Notes under the pieces: generated by a model
Seen by the model: only the letters and a program-made list of their open reading frames with translations
Databases searched by the model: none
What the model was told of the DNA's origin: nothing
Shown here: positions 1 through 18,718 of the stretch, in pieces
Position numbering within the stretch: the first letter of the stretch is position 1
Layout: each line of letters opens with the position of its first letter
DNA from: Chrysomallon squamiferum
Taxonomy: Eukaryota; Mollusca; Gastropoda; Neomphalida; Peltospiridae
NCBI GenBank assembly: GCA_012295275.1
Contig: CM022665.1
Location: 36,881,933-36,941,932 of the forward strand
Reading direction: 5' to 3'
Length of the DNA: 60,000 bases
Translations under genes and position numbers: made by a program

Positions 1-1706
1 TGAGTTATTCTTTCGGGATCAGATTAAAACAGAACCACTATCAAAATGGAACCATTTTCTTTGGCTAGGCTATAAGGCACCTCATTATTTTGGTTAAAAC
101 AGGGTGTTGGGTTGGGGCTAATAATCAGGTGCTACATTCAGTCAGCAATTAGTATTCTTGGCTCAGGTTTTTTTATGTCAATTTAGGGCTCTGAAAACAG
201 TGTTATTAGAATACTTATATTTATAAATATTAAAAACACCTACTTTGATCTGATGATAAATCTTTGAAGTTCAAAGTAATGAAACCCTTTACTTCAATAT
301 CAGACTGAAATATAAACATATTTGAGATAACAATAAAATAAAATAAATTTTTTACTTCATTATCAAAGTGAAATATATATATAAATAAAAATGTATAAAA
401 CATATTTACTTCAATATCAGACTGAAATATATTATAAAAAATATACTAGATAAAAACATTTAAAAATTTACTTCACCATATAACTGAAATATCTACACAA
501 ACACCACTGAATAAGGTAAAATATATTTATTTCAATACCAAACTGATATGTTAAATAAACAAGTACATATCAGATCATATAAATTTTAAAAAAAAAGTAA
601 AAGTGAAAAAAAGGCTTATACAATTAAGTGTAGCATGAGAGAAAAGCCAGTCACACAACTAGAGACAGCAGATGTAAAAAGGAAAGAAAGTGAAAACATT
701 TGGAAAGAAAATGAAGACTGGTCATTGGAGTATGATCAGCCTATAGGCTTCTAACTGTTATTTAAGGTATATTTTCCAGCTGAAGGATAAATGTACTGAA
801 AGACAGGACTAAACAACCAAAAATCAAATTACATTGTATCAAATTACACTTGTTAGCATTGTTAATTTTGTATAACTAGCTCTAAATGTAATTATATCAT
901 AAAATTAATGAAATATCTTAAAACATTTATACCCAGTTGTATATGCTGGACCAACTAATGAAATACTTCTCAAAACCTTCAACCATTTTCACAATAGGAG
1001 AATTATCAGAATATACTGAAACATAAAAGAAAAATAAATACAAACTTCTACATTTACTTTCATTGCATATTTAGATATAGCTCATTTGAAAATAGCATAT
1101 GGAAATATTTCCGTTCTTTTAAATCCTATTTTCTTTCCATTGGTTTTTTTTTTTTTTTTGTTAGTTGCTTGTTTTTTTTGCAGTTCTTTTTAAACATTCT
1201 TTCTAAAGTTAAATTCTGTTTAAATATTCTTTCTAATATTAAACTCCTTTCAATATTATTTTTAATGTTAAATTCCTTTTAAATATTCTTTCTAATGTTA
1301 AATTCTTTTTAAATATCATTTTTAATATTACATTCTTTTTAAAAATTCTATTGAATTTTTTTAAATGGTCTTTCTAATGTTAAATTTTAAATCTTTTCTA
1401 ATATTAAATTCATTTTAAATATTGAAATATTAAATATTCTAATATTAAATTTCTTTAAATATTCTGTTATATTCTTATTTTTATTATTTTAAAATATATT
1501 TCTCTGCATATAAATGCACTAAAATATACTACACCACATTTTTTTTTTTTTCAGTTCTCTATATACTCTGAACATTTAAAATCATACTTTTAATTGGACA
1601 TACCATAGCATTAAGATTAATGATTTCTGACATCTACAAACTGCAGTTATAATTCCAAATTTAATGCAAACATCCAGTTTTAATAGTTTATTAAACATAA
1701 GATCAC
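1..1706. other. MCM8 intron 2: AT-rich, two degenerate tandem repeats, no exon seen
   Basis: No MCM8 exon is recognisable on the minus strand. Two degenerate tandem repeats are visible. One has a roughly 60-bp spacing with the core TTACTTCA..ATC..ACTGAAATAT recurring at about 289, 352, 406, 467 and 525. The other has a roughly 30-bp spacing and is listed separately. Confidence 0.5.
1185..1475. repeat. Degenerate 30-bp minisatellite
   Basis: The core TTAAATTC preceded by TTCTAAT recurs at 1209, 1239, 1268, 1298 and 1328, a spacing of 29-30 bp. More diverged units follow to about 1475. It lies in MCM8 intron 2 and is almost pure A/T. Confidence 0.7.
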
Positions 1707-2371
1707 CTTCACTTGGGAAATAAAATTTCCATCCTTTGTAAGGGGCAACAACTTCTAATCTAGTTTGAATCTGTTGCCGTACAGGAACTGGGTCCTTCAT
1801 CAGTTCAGAATTCTGAGAAACTAATGAATAAAAAGAAAAAAAGATTTCATATTTTATTATTTCTCCGTCCTGTTTTTCTCTCGAGTTACAAGAAACCTAT
1901 TTTTATTTCTACACTGCTAACAAAAATATTATGAAATTTTGGGATCATTCACCTGTTAAACTGTTCAGTAAATACATTATCAGACTAGTTTATTGCTATG
2001 TTTAATAACATAATTATTACAAAAAAAATCTTCTTTTTTTTAAATTTGTTTTACAGGATGATTTGTAAAAAAAATGTTTAAGAGTTTCAAAAAAATGTGA
2101 AGTATTAAGGGAGTTTGTCATACACACACACACAGAGAATGCTATGTTCACATTAAAGATTTGCAATCCATTTCTTAAATACATGAAAGAATATTATAAT
2201 ACAATTACTATCATTTCCTCGTCCTCTCTGTTTTCCATGGTGATTAAAATAGTTCCCACTTCCTCTTCTACCAGCTCCCCAACCTTTTCCTCGCCCCGAT
2301 TGTCGGGCTCTCCAGTTACCACCCCTACCCCATCCTCTCCATCCCTGATCCTTTGATGACATTTGGCTCAT
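1707..2371 (-). CDS. MCM8: MCM8, 5' end only (first two coding exons)
   Basis: MCM8 is the AAA+ DNA helicase that works with MCM9 in homologous recombination and crosslink repair. Only the N-terminus is here. Exon 1 (2371-2209) starts MSQMSSKDQGW and is a Gly/Arg/Trp-rich tail full of RG repeats, as at the vertebrate MCM8 N-terminus. Exon 2 (1820-1707) carries VAPYKGWKFYFPSE, matching the conserved PYKGWKLYF block of MCM8. Exon 1 ends with one base of a codon before GTAATT. Exon 2 opens after CATTAG with the remaining two bases, so the phase agrees, and it ends at GAAG before GTGATC. The alternative acceptor eight bases further in would break the frame. I could not find exon 3 between 1 and 1706, so the gene continues off the left edge. 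An AG just before the ATG allows a 5' UTR intron. Identification is firm; the true mRNA start is unknown. Confidence 0.85.
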
Positions 2372-3406
2372 CTTAATTCAGGGTTTTCATCTTAAATTTA
2401 AAAAATATATATATATGTATATAAAGTTATTTTTTATGTCAGGTATTATAATTTTGCATTATTTGAACACAAGTACTGAATCTCCTGATTTTGTCAATGA
2501 ATTTTTATTCATGATTTGTATTCTGCTACAAACAATAATATATTTTAATTTTTACCATTAACTACAATAAAGGTTTGTTTTTAGTTTGGTTGTTTTATAT
2601 CAAACAATATATTCACACAACACAAAGATAATTTGCAATCAAATATTATATATACTTAGAAGAATGTGTTTATTAATTATTCAATATCAGTACTCTGAAA
2701 ATCAAATTAACGGTTTTGGGTATATGCTCTAGGTATGTGCGTATATGCATGCATACATGTGAATAAGTATTAACCTGATCAAACTTCCTATTCAATTACA
2801 AACAGCACTAAACAACTAACAAAATGACAGCAAAATGATCAAAATATATTAATAAATAAAATAAGTTATGGACATTTTAATTCTGTTAAAAATCTGATCT
2901 CTATGATTTAGCAATGACAGAATGGCAAAAAAAAATATTCTGTATTTCCTTTTATTTTCAAGATAACCAAATGAAAGTTTCTCGATAATTATACTGAGGT
3001 ATCAACTATACAGAGTACTATTACTTCAGAATAATAAAATAAATATTGTTTAAATGAATGGCAAGCAGGAAGATAGCAATCACTAAACTCACAATATATT
3101 TTATCTAAAATGTTATTTTGGTCTTATTTTACAAGTTCTGTAAGATTTGATGGAAATATAATGGTTTAATCGATTCGGGATAAAGAACTATTTTCATTGA
3201 ATTTCATTCGCCATTACGCTCCATCAAGTTAAAACCCACCTTCACAATTACATTTGAATGAAATTTCGTCAGTTTCTTGTTTAAATGTTATAATAAATTT
3301 AAATCTCGTTAAGAAAACAGTAAATAATTGCGCCGACCTGACGAAAAACCTCCATTTCGAAGATAGACGTCTGCACATTCATAACGCTCTGCAGTAACGG
3401 AAAAAA

Positions 3407-3414
3407 TGACGTCA
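3407..3414. promoter_or_regulatory. Consensus CRE palindrome TGACGTCA
   Basis: A perfect 8-bp CREB/ATF site inside the relatively CpG-rich stretch between MCM8 and ZNF839. The match is exact; use in vivo is inferred. Confidence 0.4.
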
Positions 3415-4023
3415 TCGAAATTCTAAATTGTAATATGCCTACGTAATTCAAACTGATACTCACTGTAACTCAGTGATTTCTCTAAATTAATGATTCAATT
3501 TAATTTTATATTAACTTGATATAATTTCAAACATTTAAACTAACCCTCGAGAACTTCAAAATATTTCTGCACTACATTTTACCAGATATCTTTTTCAATA
3601 AGATAAGTTATGATCGTGTTACAAAACTTGTTCAAATTTTTAAACGTTGCGCATTTCACGTCTGCCGCTTCTAAAGGGAAAGAACTCTGGAAATTTCTGT
3701 CGTGTTATTGCCCACCACAGCTGAAAGAGACCCAATAAATAACCATCGCAAAAGGAAGACAATTCAATATTATCCAGTTTTCAGATACAAAATCTACAGT
3801 ATTTTAGCCAGTCATTAAATTTTAAAATCAATACTATCAGATATTTAAATGTTTAAATTAGTACTGCACGCTCTGAAAATATTTGCTGAAGGCTTCATAG
3901 CATCAAAGTGAAGATTAAAGATAGCACAAAATAGAAAATGTTTGTTTTTTGTGCCAGGGTGTTCTACATTTTTTCTTTTTGTTCTTGCTTCTGATTTTTA
4001 AAAATATTTTTTTATTTATTTTA

Positions 4024-4024
<1 letters not shown>

Positions 4025-4069
<45 letters not shown>

Positions 4070-4097
4070 GTTGTTGTTGTTGTTGTTGTTGTTGTTT
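4025..4097. repeat. Compound (ATT)n(GTT)n microsatellite
   Basis: About 15 ATT units run directly into about 9 GTT units, upstream of ZNF839. They give apparent plus-strand ORFs of poly-Tyr/Cys and poly-Leu that are not genes. A G/T homopolymer-rich stretch with runs of five and six Gs follows to about 4155. Confidence 0.9.
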
Positions 4098-4666
4098 TGT
4101 GTTTTGGGGGTATTTTTTATTTTTGGTTTTTTTATTTGTTTTTTGGGGGGAGGTTGGTCTCGAAGGTTTAATAATATTCTTTTAGTAGCACTTTCTTTCT
4201 TTCATTTATTTTTTTTTATTATTATTATTTTTATTATTATTTTATCAAACGATGAGAAAACGGGTGTCGTAGAATTAATATATATATATATGCATGATTA
4301 AGTTGTATTAAAAGTCGCAAAATCTTTATGAAAACACTGTTCAGTTTTTGTTATGCATCACAGAAGTAAATAACAGTGAGGATGAATATAATTATAACAT
4401 ACGTAAGACACTAACGAAGCTTGGTTTCATGTTTGAAACTGGTAACGGCTTCATTTTGCTCCAGATCCACCAATAACTAACTATTCGTTACGCCACCTTA
4501 CGGTCGCAATCAGAACTATAATTATTGTATGGGATTTGCGATTTGAGGAAAGCTGAAAATGTGTCAAATCCTCTAGATATCGCGTTAAACTACGATAATA
4601 TAATAGTCAAACAACTGATTTAATATGTTATTTTGGACAATAAAGGGAAGTACAGTGGCTGTAAGT

Positions 4667-4693
4667 ATGTTAGATCGCGTTCTTCTGTTCTAA
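4667..4693 (+). promoter_or_regulatory. Short uORF before ZNF839
   Basis: An ATG at 4667 opens an eight-codon reading frame that ends in TAA before the main ATG at 4739. It matters only if transcription starts upstream of it, which the sequence cannot show. Confidence 0.3.
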
Positions 4694-4738
4694 GTTGGTG
4701 TGTATTTTGCTCCTTTCTTGAAAAACAAAAAAAAAAGT

Positions 4739-12246
<7,508 letters not shown>

Positions 12247-12469
12247 TGAAGTGCTTTTTGTGGACTATTTTTTTTATTATTTTTTATTTTATTTTATTTT
12301 ATATTTTTTATTTATTTATTTTTTGTTTGTTTGTTTGTTGTAATTATTATTATTAAATTTCTTTTAATTTTTACTGGTGCACTGCTATTCAATACAAATT
12401 AATAATTTATTCCATTCTTAAACTTATTATATAAAGTTTATTTATATATCATGTAGTCTTCTTTACTTA

Positions 12470-12504
<35 letters not shown>

Positions 12505-12541
12505 AAATGAACTTCATTCCATTGATGTTGAAAATATTTTG

Positions 12542-12580
<39 letters not shown>

Positions 12581-14605
12581 TGTTTCCAGCTTATCCATCT
12601 GCCAAAAAGAATTATCTGTTTTGATTAAACAAAATATTTTAACTTGCACTATAAATAAAAATCTTTGTTATCCCTTCAATTTCAGATTATAAATAAATTG
12701 TTTTAGTTAATAATGATTACTAGTCCCTGAAGTCATTAATTTTATGGATACTAGAAATTATTTACACCTGACACAGTAAATGAGAATCATGGCAGACTAG
12801 TAAAAGTATAGGGTTTATTTTATGAAAAGATGGTTTGGGTTTGTTTTGTTTTTGGGTCAGTTTCTTTTTTTTTTTTTTTTTTTTCCCCCATTTCTTTGGG
12901 GGAGGGTTTCTTTTATTTTTTTTTTTTTTTTTTCTGTTATCCATTCCATGTTCATAAATAAATTACAGTCTAGTCTGAAACATTACTCCCATTTTCCTTG
13001 ATGCATAAGAGTACATAACTTCACATTAAAGATTACACTACATTCTGTAATCATCAAATATTAAATGTAATAACTCTAAAACGCTTATTCCTTTTTTTCT
13101 TCTTCTTTTTTTTTTACTACCTAAAAAATGCAGTGCTTAACTTTGAAACACTTCCAACTGACATATTGTAATTTCTCTGCATCTAAATATTTTCAAGATG
13201 TATATAATTCAACATCAGTTTTATCCAGTTTTTTTGGAAAAATTCTTGTTGAAGACTTGAATTGACATAGTTCAAATTACAATATTGTTTCATTATATTT
13301 CATTGCACTGGGTAACTACAGATGGGTAAAAATCAACTTTGTAAGAATCCAGGTAATAAACTGAAGTAAAAAAAATAAAAAAAGACAATTTAGCCCTAAG
13401 TTCAATTGTCCTTGCAGTCTATTCAGTTAATAAATGAATTGTGAAGATAAATTATCTTTATTGTTAACAGTTATTGTTGCATATATTTATTAGCATGTAT
13501 TTCTTAATCTCCTAGAAAAATGCATTTACTTTTTATATCATTCATATTTCATTATTTTATATGGTTAATTTATGAACCATATTTGATTACTTGTACAGTC
13601 ATGAAATATATTGTGTATATTTCAGCAGTAAAATATTTGAATCAGTTGTTTGACTTGTTTTATTTGACATTTGATCATACATGTCAGTAAGCAAATACTA
13701 TTCAATAAACTGAATGTGTATCTTCATTGAAGTAGATGATTACACATTATCTAACAGAATGACATTTGTTGTTGCAAGACATTTTAACATTGTTTTCCTT
13801 AAAATTTTATTTTATTCGGTCAAAGATGAAATGTAAACCAAAATTGTGCCATTTAGTATTAAAAAAACAAAAATAATGCATGAACATGAAGCTCATCTGT
13901 ATTGATTTTAGAAAGTAGAAGTTCCATCTGATGTTAGACACCTCATTTTTATGTTGTTAGTAATTTGAAATAAAATTTGTTTCTTTGATGAATTTCAAGT
14001 AGGTTTAAAACAACTTGTTAATTTGTTTAACTTTTTTAATTATATTTTAATAATATTTAAAGGATTACCAAGTTGCAGAATTATATCTAGTTAGGAAAGC
14101 AGTTTTTAACAGAATCACAAATTTTTTAATTCCAACTTTTGGCACTATCTTTCTCTATATAACTATTTAAATGAAAAAAAAATAACACAATAAAAATTTT
14201 ATCTCCAGAGCTAATGTGTAAACTTCACAAAATATTTAATCCCTATGGCCAAAAGTATGAAAACATATTTTTTCAGAAATAATAACTTATAATTTTATTT
14301 ACTATATTTTACTTCTTTTTTTTTGTGTACTCTAAATAAAAATACACTGTATAACTGAAGTTAAATGTTAATTATTTTTTTATATTTTACCTCTCACACT
14401 CTCACCCATACAGTTGTTTACCAGTGACAGTATGAGTGATAAGGTGTGCAAGTATGATAAATAGCCAAAGTTTTCTTGTGACACATATTCCTATCACTGT
14501 CACAGTCACTACCCATCTAAAATTTTAATACTTTATAGAATTTTAGCCTATTATAGTCTTGTATTTGTTGAAAGCAAACGATTGATAAAAGTTTTCTGTA
14601 TTTTT
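12247..14605. other. ZNF839 3' UTR and intergenic sequence with long homopolymers
   Basis: It holds poly-T runs at about 12471-12500 and 12543-12574, mixed T/C/G runs at 12860-12935, and candidate AATAAA signals (for example 12654-12659). I could not decide which polyadenylation site is used. No gene is seen. Confidence 0.5.
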
Positions 14606-14885
14606 AAATATATCAGTGAACATCTCTCACACAAGGGTGGTAATTTTAAATATATCGGTGAACATCTCTCACACAAGGGTGGTAACTCTAAATATATCAA
14701 TGAACATCTCTCACACAAGGGTGGTAACTCTAAATATATCAATGAACATCTCTCACACAAGTGCATTAACTCTAAATATATCAGTGACCATCTCACACAA
14801 GGGCAGTAACTAAATATATCAGTGAACATCTCTCACACAAGGGCCGTAACTCTAAATATACCAGTGAACATCTCTCACAGAAGAA
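14606..14885. repeat. 42-bp minisatellite, about 6.5 copies
   Basis: The core AAATATATC recurs at 14606, 14648, 14690, 14732, 14774, 14812 and 14854. The spacing is exactly 42 bp except for one 38-bp unit. Each unit also contains GAACATCTCTCACACAAG with few changes. Because 42 is a multiple of three, the array gives apparent repeat peptides on both strands; they have no start context, no conservation signal and no flanking gene. Confidence 0.9.
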
Positions 14886-15094
14886 AAACAAATGGTATAG
14901 ATTCCAGATTAAAACCATTTATATGCAAAATGATGAAGAATCTGACATAGATGTAGACAATGAGGATAGACAACCGATTCAGCCACAATATCCTTCTTTC
15001 AGTTATTTCTGGGTTTTTTTTTACATTTTGCATTATACTTCTTAGCATTTTATGTGTAGTGTGCCCACAATTTTTTGTAATCTTCAAGTGTGCC

Positions 15095-15122
15095 CCAACT
15101 TCAAAAAGTTTGAGAACCACTG
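15095..15122. mobile_element. Solo hAT-type terminal inverted repeat
   Basis: On the minus strand, reading from 15122 down, the sequence is CAGTGGTTCTCAAACTTTTT, the canonical terminal repeat of many hAT elements. It is followed by GAAGTTGGGGCACAC. No partner repeat is visible to the left within 3 kb, so this is a truncated end. It sits between the 42-bp minisatellite and the end of CINP. Confidence 0.6.
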
Positions 15123-15267
15123 ATGTAAATTCATGTACTTTTTCTTGTACAAAATTTCAGGTGTTTATTTGCTTTATCTGGCATTTGTTCTATCAGTTAC
15201 TCGTAATGTTCTTTTTTTCTTCACCAGTATAACAACAAACTGTCATGCTGTCAAAAATAATAAAGCT

Positions 15268-15273
15268 TTATTT
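15268..15273 (-). terminator. CINP polyadenylation signal AATAAA
   Basis: The minus strand reads AATAAA 39 bases beyond the CINP stop codon at 15312-15314. It is well placed to be the cleavage signal for that transcript. Confidence 0.55.
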
Positions 15274-15311
15274 ATTTTATATTATTACATTAATTTGTGA
15301 TCATTTTTCTC

Positions 15312-18300
15312 TCATCTCTTGTGACCAGATTCTGTTAACATCATTTCTAAGATCATAAAAGCATTTTCTTCTATGTAAGGCTGGTGAAGCCAGGCAGATG
15401 TATAAAACATGATTGTTGTTCGGTCTTCACAATGTGCCACATTTTCAAAGAGTTCCTTCTTTAACTGTAATTCTTTGAAGTACATAGCCACAAGCTCACT
15501 TACATTTTTCACTACAAAACAAAAAAAGAAGAAAAAGTAAAATGAAATATTTTTTTTAATCTACATTTCATTTATAAGACATTAAACGAACATGCATGTG
15601 CTTGTCAAGTCTAAAACTGCTACAAATGATTCAAACCAGATTTAAATACATAGTAAATAGAAAATCGGTAATATCAATCAAAATATTAAAATGTATGAGT
15701 TAGAAATAAATTGTTTGAAAAACAACAAAATTATACCTAGTTCATATCTGAAAACATTTTATTGCCTATGCTTAAATTCAAAAATTATACTTCAACTTCC
15801 AACAAAACTTTTTTCATGATAAACTGTTTTAAGCAATCTACAAAGAAAACTATCAATACTGACACATACCAAAATCTTCAGTAGTCCAGGTCTGGAAAAG
15901 AATGCTGCTTTTATTAAGATGTTCATTCAATCTTTGAACACCAATAAAAACTGACTTCACTCGATCCAGTTTTATAACCACCTTTTCCTGAAATAAATAG
16001 AAGTTTTATTCAGTTATATAATACAACTATTACTGCACCAATGCAAAATAAGAGATTCTCAAAAATATTCAGCAGGAACTATTAGTAATTTAACATATTA
16101 CATACCATATGCGATATAATGATATACATGTAAACGCTTGTATGAAGCCTTGGAAACAGCTCATATTCAGAAAAATAATTATCAGGTGGTTGAAAAAATG
16201 TTTGTACATTATTTTAACAAGCAAAGAAATGAAGTCACAAACACATCAAACAAAAGTTTTATTCTCCAGAATAAGTTCTTTCTATTTCTGAAATCTCTTC
16301 CCAATGAGATGCAAACTTAAATATACCTCTTTATAAAAAAAAAAAATTTTTGATGAGAAAACGTTCTGAAGTTCTGACTCATGTAGTTCCTTTTTAAGCA
16401 GTTTTCTATGTGTATGCAGTTGTCCTAGGACAAGAAACAATGATAGTTTTTTGGTAGTATGTCTGGACAATATGGTGGATATGGCATTCAAGGGGTTCTA
16501 AGTTTATATTGCACTGGATGAGTAATAGGCAGTGGTGTAATGTCTTAGGAAGATGACACCTTTGTAATTAACTATTGCAGAATGCTTGTGGGTCATCTTG
16601 TGTTTACTTTTTGCTGCCATAAACACCAGAATCTGATCACAGTCTGGTGGTGAATAATCTACCGAGTTTCCAGAATTGCAGCTATATTTATGTAGTTATA
16701 CAGAGGGTTAAAGTTTAAATACTTACTAACCAAGGGAATTTCAAATATAAAACCAGCTTTTCTGGCCACCTGATGGTAATTATACATGTACTAGTAGAAA
16801 TTTTAAATGATATTTATTCCGCTTGTTTTCTTATCTGTTAAGTTTTCAAGTGCAACATGAATAAATCTGCTGAATAAAACATATTTTACACTGATAAAAC
16901 AACAAAATGTATTTAATACACTAACCAAATTCTGGTATACGCTGAGAAGTTTTTCACACAATGGCTCTAGACTGGATGGCATGGAAGCAGCTTCTTCTTC
17001 TTTATTTTCTCTGCTGAATCTGTTGAAAATAAATTTTAATATTAAATTTTATTTTATTAATTTAAAAAAATAATAATAATAATAATAAAAAATGTCATTA
17101 CTGTGCAATAATTATTTTATCTCCTAATTACATACTTGACAGGAATGAAATATGCACATGATACATCCAACTATCAAAACAAATTTAAGTTTCTGTTGCT
17201 TATTAGAAATGTTAAATTTGTAACAAAAATGTTTTGAAAATTGAATAGCAAGAGTCAAGAAAAAGTTTAACGTGATGAAATTTTGCAATTTCATAATCTT
17301 TCATATGAAACGATAAAAAAACTAATAACAAATGTGCATTATATATATATTTGCAATGTCTTTATGTGTTTTATAAAACTATAATTCTTCACAAAAAATG
17401 TAGATAATATATATGGTTTTTCTCATACTTTCACTATATTTGAAATTTATTTTTATTTTTATTTTTTTAAGTTTCATTTTTTTTACAATTAAAATAAAAT
17501 ACTCAGATAAACATGAATGAGCAAATGACTACATACACACATTCCAACTTAATATTGGCAATTTCCTTGATGATTGCCAAGCCTTCCATGTGAAGTTTAT
17601 TCCATTTCATAATAAGATTATGAATATCAGCAACTCCATCTTTTATTTTACGTAAACTGCCTGTTAGGTTACCCTGCTGAAACCCACCACCCTGGCTGCC
17701 TGTAACAAAAGCAGTCATAACTATATATTTTAAAACCAGTGGTTATTTATATAACAGTAAATTTGGTATTCAGATATTATTGGTCAATTTATAGTTCATA
17801 ATACTTTGTCATTACTGTCATCAGGGATAAAATTGTAAAAGCATTTGGAAATTACAAATTCATTAATAACAATATCATCTATTTGATCCACATAATAAAA
17901 TGGGTAAAGTATTTGCCTAAATGAAGTAGATAATCAAAATAAGAAATGGATACATATCTATCTACATTTTTAACATTCTAGATATTTTGATTCATGCTAA
18001 CAACAGCGTACAAGATTATAAATTGTTTCTATTACTCATCCATTACATAAACATATCTAACAACCGAAAATGTGTTAATCAACTTAATGTATCATAATTT
18101 TGATTCTTAAGACTTAAACATCCATTCAATTTTAACTTTTAGTGGTCCGGCATTTAATATTGTATGTCCATATATAATAGTTTCGATAATATTTGCATTG
18201 CTAAATGCAGCAGAATAGTTTAAATGTGTGCCATTGTTTCATCAGTTAAGTAATCTTTTAAAACGACCTGTTGATTTTGCTGGAGAAAACTGATTATTGT

Positions 18301-18328
18301 CAGATACATTTTTGGTCGGGGTGCTCAT
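15312..18328 (-). CDS. CINP: Cyclin-dependent kinase 2-interacting protein (CINP), complete
   Basis: Exons (minus): 18328-18268, 17699-17537, 17019-16926, 15987-15870, 15511-15312; 211 aa against 212 in human, with consistent phases (1, 2, 0, 1). CINP binds CDK2 and CDC7 and, with ATRIP, supports ATR checkpoint signalling; a role in ribosome biogenesis is also reported. Conserved blocks: RKIKDGVADIHNLIMKW in exon 2, EPLCEKLLSVYQNL in exon 3, FQTWTTEDF in exon 4, and WLHQPYIEE plus LTESGHKR in exon 5, all close to human CINP. The start is the ATG at 18328; exon 1 is short (MSTPTKNVSDNN) and its last base joins GC of exon 2 to make Gly. An ATG at 17718 is intronic and should not be used. The exon 2 donor is most likely GT|GTATGT; an alternative GT 11 bases earlier would be out of phase only if exon 3 started elsewhere, so that join is the least certain. 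Intron 3 holds a mariner fossil. Confidence 0.9.
16282..16700 (-). pseudogene. Mariner-like transposase fossil
   Basis: Inside CINP intron 3, on the same strand as the gene. The minus strand keeps the mariner catalytic-region landmark PYPPYCPDILP (compare the family signature HPPYSPDLAP). It ends in a degenerate copy of the mariner C-terminus, FFFYKEVYLSL...GKRFQK then stop, where intact copies have FY..GI..L..RW.KCI. Between and before these are frame breaks; the segment to about 16700 reads as further decayed coding sequence. No terminal repeats were found at the edges. The element cannot encode an active enzyme. Confidence 0.6.
17061..17092. repeat. A-rich (AAT)n microsatellite in CINP intron 2
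   Basis: A short run of AAT units within an A/T-rich stretch of the intron. Confidence 0.6.
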
Positions 18329-18718
18329 GTCATTGCTATTAATTAAGAGTAACGTCCCTTAGACTGTCATGGCTGCCTCCATTGAATTTTGACATTGATT
18401 TGAGTGGAGAACGGTGTTTGCTTTTTTCCTCGCTAAATATTATAAAAGATATAATATTTCGCCGAAGCAGTTTAAAATCAGGTGCGTTAAATTCTGATAT
18501 ACAATAAAATCCAGTTGTCAATTTTGTATTTCTTTAATTAGTTGTATAATATATTAATAATAATGTATGACTGAGTAATACTAACCTGTAACAGTAACAC
18601 TAACAATGAGTTTCAGAAACATTCAAATTGACATTCAGTGACCATAGATGATACAGCGATAAGTCACAATTATTGTTTATTTCCATGAACATATGATATG
18701 ACATACAGTAGCGAAATT

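Larger units (their letters stand above)
2372..4738. promoter_or_regulatory. Shared upstream region of MCM8 (minus) and ZNF839 (plus)
   Basis: The two start codons are 2.4 kb apart and divergent. CpG content rises at about 3340-3720, which includes a perfect palindromic CRE, TGACGTCA, at 3407-3414. This stretch is the best promoter candidate for MCM8 if a 5' UTR intron lies before its ATG. A second slightly CpG-richer stretch at 4380-4700 is the likely ZNF839 promoter. A microsatellite and G/T homopolymers at 4025-4155 separate the two. Function is inferred from position only. Confidence 0.45.

Noticed and set aside
635-754. Short plus-strand ORF (39 codons) with a charged, protein-like composition
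   Set aside because: Stops flank it closely and there is no acceptor or donor that links it to anything; it lies inside MCM8 intron 2.
3949-4301. Overlapping plus-strand ORFs rich in Tyr/Cys and Leu
   Set aside because: They are translations of the (ATT)n(GTT)n microsatellite and adjoining T/G homopolymers.
14551-14829. ORFs on both strands with 14-residue repeat units
   Set aside because: Product of a 42-bp minisatellite, whose length is a multiple of three; no start context, splice sites or family match.
14606-14885. Regularly spaced repeats that might suggest a CRISPR array
   Set aside because: The units are directly contiguous, with no unique spacers, in a eukaryotic genome; likewise the 164-bp array.
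17503-17718. ATG at 17718 as the CINP start
   Set aside because: It lies upstream of the acceptor GTTACAG; exon 1 at 18328-18268 supplies the true start in phase and gives a 211-aa protein of the expected length.
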